From contig NZ_JAMTCF010000014.1 in assembly GCF_024171695.1 (NCBI RefSeq), positions 1 through 64,000 on the forward strand: 64,000 bases of DNA, given 5' to 3'. Below are positions 27,852 to 36,006 of this stretch, piece after piece (within the stretch, counting starts at the first letter, position 1; each line of letters begins with the position of its first letter). Position numbers and translations under genes: made by a program. The notes beneath the pieces are model-generated. The model was given only the letters and a program-made list of their open reading frames with translations, did not search any database and was not told the DNA's origin. Source of the DNA: Actinosynnema pretiosum. GTDB lineage: Bacteria > Actinomycetota > Actinomycetes > Mycobacteriales > Pseudonocardiaceae.

Positions 27852-28297
27852 CAGTCTACCGCCCGGCCTGCGCCGAATCGTCTAGCGATTGCGATTTTAG
27901 GGGCGGCGATCAGCACGATTTTGAGCAGTTCGCTCCACCGCCGAAGACGGGGTGTGCCGTCAACTCGCAGGTCGAGCATCCAGCCAGCCCACTCCTCTAA
28001 GTACCTGTCCTTGACCTGCGCGGGCAGCAAGCAGACAGCGGCTCGGATGCTGCGAGAGGGGCACCTAGGGGTTACCTCGGCAACGGGACCAGTCAGGTAG
28101 ATCAAACCGCCGAGCACCATGCCGGTGACACTCACCAAGCCCAGAACAATGCCGAAGATCGTCGCAATTATGCCGATATCGCCGATAGCGATCCAGACGA
28201 GAATGGAGCAGGTTATGACCGCGACGCTGGTGGCGATCATGCGTTTACCGCCGGCCTGCGTGACCGACGGCACGACGCCTTTGATTCCTCGTTTCAT
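27851..28297 (-). CDS. Membrane protein with cytoplasmic RYLEEW motif
   Basis: The product is 148 residues. ATG at 28297 has GGGAGGA seven bases upstream. Two N-terminal transmembrane helices (MIATSVAVITCSILVWIAIG; VLGLVSVTGMVLGGLIYLTG) precede the soluble part LLPAQVKDRYLEEWAGWMLD, a pattern common in actinobacterial membrane proteins encoded next to PadR regulators. A hydrophobic segment lies near the C-terminus. It starts 15 bases after the PadR gene and is probably controlled by it. Confidence 0.7.
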   Translation of the reverse strand: MKRGIKGVVPSVTQAGGKRMIATSVAVITCSILVWIAIGDIGIIATIFGIVLGLVSVTGMVLGGLIYLTGPVAEVTPRCPSRSIRAAVCLLPAQVKDRYLEEWAGWMLDLRVDGTPRLRRWSELLKIVLIAAPKIAIARRFGAGRAVD

Positions 28298-28312
28298 GAT
28301 CCGTTCCTCCCT

Positions 28313-28642
28313 TCAGTGTCCGGGTTGGGGACGCAGCGTCGGGAGGCTGCCGGTCATGGTGGCTTCGGCTCGGACGACGGCCTGGTAGGCGGTGATGGCT
28401 CCGTGGCCGGCGAAGCGGTAGTAGCGGCGGCGGGGACGGCCTCGGTCTTCGTGGTCGGCGGGGTCTTCCCAAAAGCTCTCGACCAGTCCGGCCTGCTCGA
28501 GGCGGTTGAGGATCGGATGCAGGGTGCCGGTCATGATCCCGGCCTGGCGGGCGATGTCGAGTCCGTAGCGCGGCACTGCCGGGTCCTCCAGCAGCACGCG
28601 CAGCACCGCGATCGTCTGCGGCGTCATCCGTGGTCCGGCCAT
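28313..28642 (-). CDS. PadR-family transcriptional regulator
   Basis: The product is 109 residues; ATG at 28642 is preferred, with an in-frame GTG at 28648. The N-terminal winged helix is clear: TPQTIAVLRVLLEDPAVPRY, then GIMTGTLHPILNRLEQAGLV, then WEDPADHEDRGRPRRRYYRF, the PadR wing with its RPRRxYY signature. The C-terminal helix is short. PadR proteins usually repress their own operon and release on binding a ligand; here the operon includes two membrane proteins. Direct repeats just upstream are candidate operators. Confidence 0.88.
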   Translation of the reverse strand: MAGPRMTPQTIAVLRVLLEDPAVPRYGLDIARQAGIMTGTLHPILNRLEQAGLVESFWEDPADHEDRGRPRRRYYRFAGHGAITAYQAVVRAEATMTGSLPTLRPQPGH

Positions 28643-28653
28643 GGCCACAACTC

Positions 28654-28688
28654 TAGCTAACTAGACTTCGGAGCGCTAGCTAGCTAGA
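28654..28688 (-). promoter_or_regulatory. Candidate PadR operator: direct repeats
   Basis: TAGCTAACTAGA (28654-28665) and TAGCTAGCTAGA (28677-28688) are near-identical 12-mers, 23 bases start to start (about two helical turns). They lie 12-46 bases upstream of the PadR start. They are AT-rich and symmetric within the unit (TAGCTAGCTA), as expected for an autoregulatory site overlapping the promoter. Confidence 0.6.
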
Positions 28689-28747
28689 CATGCGCCTGAG
28701 CAGGCTGTGCCTCCCCGTCAAGTCCGCGCGGTTTGTCGGTGACAGCC

Positions 28748-29314
28748 TCATGCCTTCGACTTCGGGGACAGCTGCTTGTAGAAGCCGAACCCGACGTGCG
28801 GGTCCCCCGGCACCTGCCACTCCTTGCCGAGCAGCCTGGGCAACGCCTGACCCGGTTCGAGCGTGACGAACCCGTGGGCGGAGTAGAACTTCATCAGCCG
28901 CTCCAACTCCAGGTCAGGTGTGGCGACCCCGAACCAGACGCGGACCCCGCGCGCCCGCAGCCTCTCCTCCAGGTAGGCGATCAGCTCAGCGCCGATACCC
29001 CGATCACGCGCCTCGGGAAGCACCGCGATGAGGTCGAGGTTGCTGTGCTTGTCCTTGACCGTGGTGTAGTCGTCACCAAGGGGAAGCGGCATCCCGTACC
29101 TCGCCGCAGTCAACGCGGTCGCCACGATCTGGTCGCGGCAGGTGAGCGCGGCCCCCACAAGACGCCCGTTCTCGCGGTAGCAGGCGACGATCGGCGCGTA
29201 CACCTCGTCCATGTCGGTCATCGGCACCGCGGTCGCCGCGATGTCGTCGAAGACGCTGAGGAACAGGTCGAGAGCTTCCTGCCGCTCCGCGTCGGTACGG
29301 GCTTCACTGATCAT
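28748..29314 (-). CDS. GNAT-family N-acetyltransferase
   Basis: The product is 188 residues, with ATG at 29314. The GNAT fold is indicated by the beta-4/alpha-3 acetyl-CoA motif LDLIAVLPEARDRGIGAELI, with Q/RxxGxG/A as RDRGIG. FYSAHGFVTLEPGQ follows at the usual position of the last motif. GNAT enzymes acetylate amines of small molecules or proteins; the substrate here is unknown. It is on the same strand as the PadR operon but about 100 bases upstream of it and probably separate. Confidence 0.8.
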   Translation of the reverse strand: MISEARTDAERQEALDLFLSVFDDIAATAVPMTDMDEVYAPIVACYRENGRLVGAALTCRDQIVATALTAARYGMPLPLGDDYTTVKDKHSNLDLIAVLPEARDRGIGAELIAYLEERLRARGVRVWFGVATPDLELERLMKFYSAHGFVTLEPGQALPRLLGKEWQVPGDPHVGFGFYKQLSPKSKA

Positions 29315-29403
29315 CCGCCCAGTATCCGGTACCGCCGCCCGGCTGGCCTGCCGCGTCGACGACGGTGTCCCGGCGCGAAGACGACCGCCGGGGCGGGCGC
29401 GGG

Positions 29404-32022
29404 TTACTCGACGTCCTGGTCCTGCCGCAGCGGCACGGTGCGCAGCCGGGGCAGCCACTGCGACGGAAGCGCGCCTTCGACCGCGAAGACGGCGGCGAGG
29501 TCGGCGGGCGTGAGGGAATCCAGGTCGCGGGTCCGGGCGGTGCGCCACGCTCGGACGATCCGGTCGAACAGGTCGATGACGGCGTCCGGCCGCAGCAGGT
29601 ACACATGGCTCTCGGCCACGGCGTGCGCGCTCGGGTGAACCCTGGCCTGCGGAGTCATCAGCAGCGTGGGGGAATCTCCAGGCGCTGCCTCGGCACGGCT
29701 CTTGGCGGTGAACCGCAGGTGCCCGCCTGCCTGCCGGACGTCCTCGGCACCGAGTTCGCCGCCCTCCCCGGCTTCGCTCTTGGCTTCCCAGGCCACCCAC
29801 ATGGTGCTGCCGAAGACCCAGATGGCGTCCGGCGCGGCCTGGTTGTTGCCGTCGCCCTCGCTCGGCACCGCGCCGGCAAGCCTGCCGAGGACGACCAGGG
29901 CGGCCTCGTAGGGCTTGTGCGGCGTGGCCAGCAACGCGGCGCGGGCTTTCCGGACCTCGGTGTCGAACACGGTCGGCTTGGCCAGCCGGGCCGCGTTGGC
30001 CAGCACACCGGCCATCGCCTGCTCGTCGAGCGGGTCGAGCGCAGGTTCCTCCGGTACGGTGCCGCTCTCGACGGGCGCGGCCAGGTTGGACAGCCAGGTC
30101 GTGCCCCGTCCGGCCGCGCGGGCCGCACCGTAGAACTTCGTCGCCGCAGCCCCCAGGACAGGATCTGCGGCCTGTCGGGCGAGGCGGTGCGCGATGCAGG
30201 ACGCCAGGTAGTTCCACAACGCGGCGTAGCGCTGCGGCGCCCGGCCACCCCGCAGGGCGTCGAGCACCTCACGGATGCAGTCCAGGGCCCGTGACCACTC
30301 CCCCTGCCAGATCGCCTCGCACGCGACGACCTCGTGGCTGACCGCGCGCTGAAGCTCGGCGGTGCCGGGCGCGTCGACGCGTTCGTACTGTTCGCGATCG
30401 TCGACGATGTCCTGATCGACCTCCCGCCACTCGGCCCCGTGCTCGGCGAAGATCCGCAGGTTCTCCCGCATCTCGGCCGAGGTGTGGTCGATGCTGTGCC
30501 GGTAGCCGAACTCCAACTCGGCGTGGATCTCCGGGTGCATGGCCTCCTGGACGTCGCGGCGGGTGACGTAGGAGACGAGTTCGTCGTCGAGCACGAGCAC
30601 CGCGGCGAAGTCCTTGGCGTTGCGGGTCGCACGACCGGCACCCTGCATGATGCGGGCACGGATGCGTTCCTGCAGGACCTCGATCGCGCCGAGTGAGCCG
30701 TGCAGGAACCGCTCCTGCAGGTCGCCGCGGGCGGGCAGCCCGGCCAGCACCACCAGGCGGCAGTCGTCGTCGGGCAGGTCGATGCCGTCGTAGCGGTTGT
30801 TCAGCACCAACGCGGCGGCGGGCTCGTCGGTGAAGACCGCCAGGTCGTCCTCGACGTCGTCGGCCCGGAACACCTCGTGCTTCTCGGGCAGACAGGTGTC
30901 GGCGAAGGCGTCGGCGGTGCGGGTGTCCGGGGTCATGACGACGGCGCGGCCGTGCTCGGCGACGACGTCGGCGATCCAGGTGTCGACCTTGTCCGGGTCG
31001 GCGGCCAGGTCACTGGTCAGTTGCGGAAAGCAGAAGAGCCGGCGACCGGTGCCCTGCTTCTCCCAGCCCTCGGGGATCGGGATGCGGGTGATCTTGCGCC
31101 TGCCGAAGATCCGTTCCAGCTCGCCCCCGGCCCCTAGCGTCGCACTCATGTAGATCCGACGGGCGGGGTTGTCGAAGGCGGGGTGGACCAGCGTCGGCGG
31201 GATCAGCGGCCGGATCAGCAGACTGCGGTGGGACAGGTAGACCAGACACTTGTCGAGGTTGCCGCGCAGGAACTCCAGCGCGTACGCGCCCGCTTCGCTG
31301 ATCTTGTCGGCGTCGACGGCCGCGTCGAGCGTCTGCTCGAGGTGCGTGGCCTGGGTGGCGACGCCGAGCGGGGAGGCCAGGTAGACGGTGTTGCGGTACT
31401 GGCTGTCGGTGGTGTCCCTGCGGAGCCGGGCCAGGACCAGCGGGTCCAGTGCGCCTGCCAGCGCCGAGAGCACATCGAAGTAGGCGCTGTCCTCGTTGGC
31501 CCGGTCGATCTTCAGGCTCCAAGGGCTGGCGACGGCAGTCTCGGCCGCGTGCGCGTCGTCGAGCAGCAGCAGTTGCGCGTCGTCGAGGGCGGGGTTGGAG
31601 TTGAACACGTGGTGGTAGACGCTCACGGCGATCGCGTTCGCCGCGGTGTAGCGGGCGCGGTCGGCCTTGTTCCACTTCCGTACCTTGCCGATGAGCAGCA
31701 CGTTGGGGATGCCGTACTCGGTGAGCTTGTCCGCCGTCTGCCGAGCCAGTTGCCGGGTCGGGCACAGGTAGGCCACCCGTTCACGGAAGGCGCGGCGCCG
31801 GTAGTCGCCGATAAGTCCGCCGACCAGGGTTTTGCCCGCGCCGGTCGGCAGTTCGATCGCGACGTCGTGACCGGTGGCGTGGTTCTTGTGCCAGTCCTTC
31901 AGCACGGTTCCCTGGTGGAACCATAAGGACTCGGGCCCGTCGTTGGTCTCGGCGAGCTTGCGGTAGAGCTGGACGGGGTCGTTCGGGATCGCGGACGTGC
32001 CGCTGGAGCGCTTGAATGCCAT
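29404..32022 (-). CDS. DEAD/DEAH-type helicase fused to a PD-(D/E)XK-like nuclease domain
   Basis: The product is 872 residues. ATG at 32022 has GAGGGA about 11 bases upstream. Superfamily 2 motifs are visible: Q-like motif WFHQGTVLKDW, Walker A PTGAGKT (59-65), DDAH-type Walker B LLLLDDAHAAE, IYMSATLG (motif III) and QGAGRATRNAKD (motif VI). The C-terminal region has DAIWVFGSTMWVAWEAKSEA, where D732 and E746-x-K748 form a PD-(D/E)XK pattern, followed by EDVRQAGGHLRF. It is probably a defence helicase-nuclease acting on invading DNA. It is preceded on the same strand by the HEPN-like gene (113-base gap), suggesting a two-gene system. Confidence 0.78.
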   Translation of the reverse strand: MAFKRSSGTSAIPNDPVQLYRKLAETNDGPESLWFHQGTVLKDWHKNHATGHDVAIELPTGAGKTLVGGLIGDYRRRAFRERVAYLCPTRQLARQTADKLTEYGIPNVLLIGKVRKWNKADRARYTAANAIAVSVYHHVFNSNPALDDAQLLLLDDAHAAETAVASPWSLKIDRANEDSAYFDVLSALAGALDPLVLARLRRDTTDSQYRNTVYLASPLGVATQATHLEQTLDAAVDADKISEAGAYALEFLRGNLDKCLVYLSHRSLLIRPLIPPTLVHPAFDNPARRIYMSATLGAGGELERIFGRRKITRIPIPEGWEKQGTGRRLFCFPQLTSDLAADPDKVDTWIADVVAEHGRAVVMTPDTRTADAFADTCLPEKHEVFRADDVEDDLAVFTDEPAAALVLNNRYDGIDLPDDDCRLVVLAGLPARGDLQERFLHGSLGAIEVLQERIRARIMQGAGRATRNAKDFAAVLVLDDELVSYVTRRDVQEAMHPEIHAELEFGYRHSIDHTSAEMRENLRIFAEHGAEWREVDQDIVDDREQYERVDAPGTAELQRAVSHEVVACEAIWQGEWSRALDCIREVLDALRGGRAPQRYAALWNYLASCIAHRLARQAADPVLGAAATKFYGAARAAGRGTTWLSNLAAPVESGTVPEEPALDPLDEQAMAGVLANAARLAKPTVFDTEVRKARAALLATPHKPYEAALVVLGRLAGAVPSEGDGNNQAAPDAIWVFGSTMWVAWEAKSEAGEGGELGAEDVRQAGGHLRFTAKSRAEAAPGDSPTLLMTPQARVHPSAHAVAESHVYLLRPDAVIDLFDRIVRAWRTARTRDLDSLTPADLAAVFAVEGALPSQWLPRLRTVPLRQDQDVE

Positions 32023-32135
32023 GTCGTTGCTGTCCCTCGAGTGTCAGGGCCTGCGGCCCGCGATCGTGCGGCTATTTCAGCGACAGATCCGGAGTTCGGC
32101 TAGGCCCCAAGCGTGTACGACGGTGCCAGCCCCTG

Positions 32136-32642
32136 TCAGGCCGGGGCCGCGGCGAGCGCGGTCAGCCTGCGCTGGACGTAGCCGTAGAGGCGGTCGACGT
32201 GCTCGCGCAGCAGGGCAGGGGCCGCGCAGCAGACGGTGGCCAGGGCCGGGTCGCCGGTGCGGGTGGTCGGGTACCTGCCCTGGTCGCCGACCGCGTCGTA
32301 GTGGTCGAGATCGCGGACGAACGCGACCACCAGGTTCTGCTCGGTCCCCTCGGCGAGCAGCTCGTCACCGCGCCGGGCGAGTTCGTCCAGCAGTGTGGTC
32401 AGGCTGTGGGTGACCGGGAAGGTGTCGTCGTGCAATGCTTTCAGGCCGAGCTGTGCGAGCTGGCGGGCGAGGAAGAACGCCGGTTGCGGCACCCGGTTGA
32501 CGATGGCGGCGACCGCAGCTTGGTGGAACTCGGCGAGGGTGTCCTCGACGGGGTCGGCGCAGTGCGTGCGGGACAGGCACAGGGCGTCCCCGTCGTTGTG
32601 GTAGCTGGTGTTCATGTCGCCGAACGGGCTGCGGTACGTCAT
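32136..32642 (-). CDS. HEPN-like domain protein, helicase partner
   Basis: The product is 168 residues; the start at 32642 (MTYRSPFGDMNTSYHND) is preferred, with an alternative ATG at 32615. The body resembles a HEPN four-helix bundle: AFFLARQLAQLGLKALHDDT, then VTHSLTTLLDELARRGDELL, then VVAFVRDLDHYDAVGDQGRY. The last gives the FVxxLDxxDxxGxxxRYP pattern of HEPN domains. The Rx4-6H RNase motif is not obvious, so it may be a regulatory or antitoxin-like HEPN. It lies directly upstream of the helicase-nuclease. Confidence 0.65.
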   Translation of the reverse strand: MTYRSPFGDMNTSYHNDGDALCLSRTHCADPVEDTLAEFHQAAVAAIVNRVPQPAFFLARQLAQLGLKALHDDTFPVTHSLTTLLDELARRGDELLAEGTEQNLVVAFVRDLDHYDAVGDQGRYPTTRTGDPALATVCCAAPALLREHVDRLYGYVQRRLTALAAAPA

Positions 32643-32699
32643 GGGCGGTCATTGTCCTCGGCGGGTGCCGCCGCGCCAGCGCATATCGAGGTTCGGGAC

Positions 32700-32760
32700 T
32701 GGTGAGGTCGCGTATTCAACTGTCGCAAGTTCCCTGCGGTTGTCACGGTGAGTGATCGAC
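32700..32760. promoter_or_regulatory. Conserved block shared with 25456-25515 (copy B)
   Basis: GGTGAGGTCGCGTATTCAAC, followed by TGTCGCAAGTTC, matches copy A with few differences. It lies 60-120 bases upstream of the minus-strand HEPN-like gene and about 190-240 upstream of the plus-strand gene at 32944. On the minus strand it reads NLRQLNTRPHQ. It may be a divergent regulatory element. Confidence 0.45.
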
Positions 32761-32943
32761 AGATGTGTATCGGCTTCGGGTTGCGCCGGCCTGGGCGGCG
32801 AGCCTGGTCATGGTGACGTTGGTGCGGCAACTGCCGCACCAACGTCGTGCGTTCTGGTTCACGGACGCTTCGGATCCACAACTTCTCCGGATAGCCGCCA
32901 ACTTCGAGTGGTAGGAACATGGCCGCCGGATAACCTGGCCCCC

Positions 32944-34218
32944 GTGATCTCTCGCTATCACCTCAAATGTCCCGGCTGCGAGGAAATGTTCGTCTTGCGG
33001 CTCGGAGTTGAACCGACTCGCGGCACGAGTTTCTACCTCCCGTGCCCGCTATGCCGCCTGCCGATCCAAGGATCGATGTCGGGCACTGAGCTCTCGAATC
33101 ACCAGATCACCGTCGGCGCCGAGGTACTGAGCGGCCAGAACGCCGAGCCGGATGGCGTGCCGGTGGTGACCATCAACCCGTTCGTGCCGTCGCTCTACGA
33201 CGCGGACTCGTTCGCTCCCGCAGGGGCTTTCCCCACGATCACCCTCGTGCAGATCCTCGGTAACGACGTCTTCGGTAAGTTCCGGGAAGAGCGGCACCAG
33301 TCACTCGAAGCTGGCCAGCTCCTGTGGCCCAAGGTCAGGATGTTGTTCCAGTACTACCTGCAGGGCAATGCCGAGATGTTCACCCGTATCGCACAGCGGC
33401 ATCTCGGACTCGGGTGGAAGCCGAGCACGAGCCACGAGCGGACCACGGTCGCGTACCAAGCGCTGGGGACGGCCACGACGATGATCACGGGGAACACGGG
33501 GACGTGCGGTTCCACGGTGATCAGCCGCTTCCGACGGAAGCACACCGCCGCGATGGATCGGCACCTGGACCACCTCAAGGCCTTCCGGCGTCGAGGACAG
33601 GAGCTTGACGCCTTGGAGCGAAACCTGTTCACCGAGCTCAACCGCTTCGTGGAGCGGCACGAGTCGTGGGAGATGGGCCTGATAGGCAGGTTCATCGGGC
33701 CGAAGGAGAAAGAAGCCTTCGACGAACTGGTGCTCTTCCGTGACGAGTTCTCGACGGTGAGGGACCTTTACCAGCAGGGATTCGAGCTTGCCTGCAAGTG
33801 CCTGTGGCCGTTGGTGGCGGCCCAGAACACGGTGAAGCGCGGCAACCCCGATGACTTCGGGGACGTTCATCCCGAGCCTGAGATCGTGCCAGTGAACAGG
33901 CGCCCCAAGAGCCTCAAGAAGTTCGACGATCTGGCGAACGCGCACAAGATCGCGTACGTAGCTCAGGTTCCAGGCTGGGAGTCGCTCGCGGTCCTGCTCA
34001 ACAACCGCCGGCGCAACACGATCGGGCACGCCACCGCGCACCACGACCTCCAGACGGGCCGTGTGGTCAGCGACAAGGACCCCGCCGGGATGACCTACCT
34101 CGAGTTCCTCGGCGAGACCCTCGGTGTCTTTGAGGCACTCTCGGTGCTCGCCCAGGTCTTGCGGGCAAGCCGCGTTGCCGCATCGCCCGACTTCGGCCTG
34201 CCGGACCAGCAAGGCTGA
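32944..34218 (+). CDS. Zinc-ribbon protein with HEPN-type Rx4H motif
   Basis: The product is 424 residues from GTG 32944; there is no good ribosome binding site, so it may be leaderless. The N-terminus is a zinc ribbon: YHLKCPGCEEMFVLRLGVEP, then FYLPCPLCRLPI (CPxC...CPLC). The middle is long and helical (for example LERNLFTELNRFVERHESWE). Near the C-terminus, LLNNRRRNTIGHATAHHDLQ contains R357-x4-H362, the signature of HEPN ribonucleases, followed by a helix. This suggests a toxin or abortive-infection RNase. A hairpin terminator lies four bases after the stop. Confidence 0.6.
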   Translation: MISRYHLKCPGCEEMFVLRLGVEPTRGTSFYLPCPLCRLPIQGSMSGTELSNHQITVGAEVLSGQNAEPDGVPVVTINPFVPSLYDADSFAPAGAFPTITLVQILGNDVFGKFREERHQSLEAGQLLWPKVRMLFQYYLQGNAEMFTRIAQRHLGLGWKPSTSHERTTVAYQALGTATTMITGNTGTCGSTVISRFRRKHTAAMDRHLDHLKAFRRRGQELDALERNLFTELNRFVERHESWEMGLIGRFIGPKEKEAFDELVLFRDEFSTVRDLYQQGFELACKCLWPLVAAQNTVKRGNPDDFGDVHPEPEIVPVNRRPKSLKKFDDLANAHKIAYVAQVPGWESLAVLLNNRRRNTIGHATAHHDLQTGRVVSDKDPAGMTYLEFLGETLGVFEALSVLAQVLRASRVAASPDFGLPDQQG

Positions 34219-34221
34219 GAG

Positions 34222-34241
34222 AAGGGCCCTCCGGGGCCCTT
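34222..34241 (+). terminator. Hairpin terminator
   Basis: AAGGGCCC (34222-34229) pairs with GGGCCCTT (34234-34241) around TCCG, immediately after the stop of the zinc-ribbon gene. The right arm continues into TTCCC. It is a classical intrinsic-type terminator shape for this strand. Confidence 0.7.
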
Positions 34242-34396
34242 TCCCACTACCAAGATCAAACTCTGCGGGGACGAGGGCGGAGGGGATTGCCAGGTGGAAG
34301 CCGGAGGCATCCGGCGACGGGGACCGGGTTCGCGGTGTTCACCCGCGGGGAACGGCGCTGATGCTCTGGCCGCGCGAACCGGGCGCGGTCCGCGTG

Positions 34397-35305
34397 TCAG
34401 CGCGGAAGGGCTTCAAGGGCCTGCATGCCCAGTCCGGTGACGAACTCGAGGATGGCCGTGTTCGCGCCCGTCTTCAGGGTCTCCAGCAGGGATCTGATCA
34501 TGGTGCGCATCCGGCTGGGGTCAGGGCTCGCAGCGCTGGCCTCCTCGTGGAGCTCCTGGGCTTGGACGTCCGCGGTGCGCTGGGTGTCCTGGTCCAGGTT
34601 GAGCACGGGGAGGGCCTGGCTGACGGCGCCGGCGAACTTGAGGACGGCGGCGACGTCGAGGTCGGAGTTGATGTTCTGCCGGACGTTGGTGCTGGAGTTG
34701 ACGATGTTGCCGACGCTGTCGGTCATCGTGATGTTGGTGTTGTTGTGGGTGGTGTGGTTGGTGGTGGCCCCGCTGTTGCGGTCGAGGTAGCTGCGCACGT
34801 CGCCTTCGTGGTGGAGGAGGCAGTCCCGGCCTTTGCTGGTGATGCGAGGGTTCAGGACTTTCCGGACGCCCGCTGCGGGGACCTGACCTTCGAACAACCC
34901 GTGTTCGTGGAGGTAGGCGATCTCCTTGTCCACTTCGTCGGGGGTGAAGTCCTTGCCGGGGTGGCTCATCGCCTCCGTGTTGAGGAACGGCTTCCAGTTC
35001 GGGACGCGGGGGTTGGCGTCGAGCCAGGCGAGCATGCCGGTCCGCAGGGCACCGATGCGGCGGGCCGGGCTGTTGCGCTGGGCGATAAGTCGCTGCGCTT
35101 CAACCATGCCGGGCCCGGTCAGACGGCAGTCGGCACCCTCCGAAGTCGAGTAGTCGTTGGCCAAGCCTTGAACGACGAGGTACTCGACGATCAGATTGCC
35201 GTTCTCGATGTCGATCCGGTTCTGCTCGAGGTAGTCGGCGACGCTGGCGTCGCCTTGCCCTAAGCGCTCCAGAAGTCCCTGTGCGTGCTTTTCGATGTTG
35301 ATCAT
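34397..35305 (-). CDS. Winged-helix protein with Asn/Thr-rich linker
   Basis: The product is 302 residues. ATG at 35305 has GGAAAGGA upstream with a long spacer. The N-terminal 75 residues and residues 90-170 look like two winged-helix units (for example VEYLVVQGLANDYSTSEGAD and EVDKEIAYLHEHGLFEGQV, then RITSKGRDCLLHHEGDV). They are followed by a stretch rich in Asn and Thr (TTNHTTHNNTNITMTDSVGN) and an alpha-helical C-terminus. Asn/Thr-rich linkers of this kind occur in regulatory or effector-linked proteins in defence contexts. No precise family is recognised. Confidence 0.65.
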   Translation of the reverse strand: MINIEKHAQGLLERLGQGDASVADYLEQNRIDIENGNLIVEYLVVQGLANDYSTSEGADCRLTGPGMVEAQRLIAQRNSPARRIGALRTGMLAWLDANPRVPNWKPFLNTEAMSHPGKDFTPDEVDKEIAYLHEHGLFEGQVPAAGVRKVLNPRITSKGRDCLLHHEGDVRSYLDRNSGATTNHTTHNNTNITMTDSVGNIVNSSTNVRQNINSDLDVAAVLKFAGAVSQALPVLNLDQDTQRTADVQAQELHEEASAASPDPSRMRTMIRSLLETLKTGANTAILEFVTGLGMQALEALPR

Positions 35306-36006
35306 GAAGTTGTCGTCCTTTCCTGTTCAGGACGGCTGCGTCGAACACAATCGGCTCAGCGGCCTACGGAAACGGCTTTACGCGCGGAAGGTATCGAACG
35401 TGTGTTCCTCCGTTTAGCCCGACACGCTAAACCGTCACCCTCTAGGGCAGGGGTATCGGCGTGCTGGCTTGCGGGGCCACGAGTGGGCACCACGTCTCAG
35501 GCGGTGCGGGCACGGTGGGCTCGTTGGCGGCATGTGGCGCAGCAGTAACGGCGGGGCCGTCCGGCAGCTGTCCGGCGAAAGGGCTGGGTGCAACCGCGAC
35601 CGACACGGACCCGCTGGGCCACCAGCGCGCGGTCCTGCGCGCGGCGGACATCGCCGAGGTCCTGGACGAGTACGCCACGTCCCCCGGCCGGGAGGCGGGG
35701 GTGGACCTGCGTGCGGATGCGCGGTTGGTGCTGCCGCCCGCCGTCGAACGGGAGGTGCGCGGCGCGGCTGCGGTGCCAGCCCTGCTGCCCCCCTGCCCTG
35801 CGGGGCAACCCCGCGATGGACGACTACACCGTGTACGCGACGAGCGACCGCGCGCCCCTGGCGACACGTCGGCATCGTCGCCTCGCATGTGGACCTAACC
35901 CCGGCCTGGATCGCCGAGCACGCCGGGGCGATCCTGCGCCCGTTCTGCCCCACCGCGAGGCGGGGCGCGATCCCCGTCCCACCTCACTCTCCCCGAAGGG
36001 AAGCGC
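35306..36006 (+). pseudogene. Decayed small genes
   Basis: Two plus-strand fragments look formerly coding. One is HQRAVLRAADIAEVLDEYAT with AGVDLRADARLVLPPAVERE (about 35610-35760). The other starts at ATG 35816 (MDDYTVYATSDRAPLATRR) and, after a frameshift, continues VGIVASHVDLTPAWIAEHAG and AILRPFCPT. Neither has an intact frame. No function is recognised. Confidence 0.4.

Noticed and set aside
33301-34212. 303-codon minus-strand frame opposite the zinc-ribbon gene
   Set aside because: Shadow. The plus strand has the zinc ribbon, natural codon use and a terminator.
34300-34360. GTGTTCACCCGCGGGG resembling a type I-E CRISPR repeat
   Set aside because: Occurs once, with no spacer-repeat array and no cas genes in the window.
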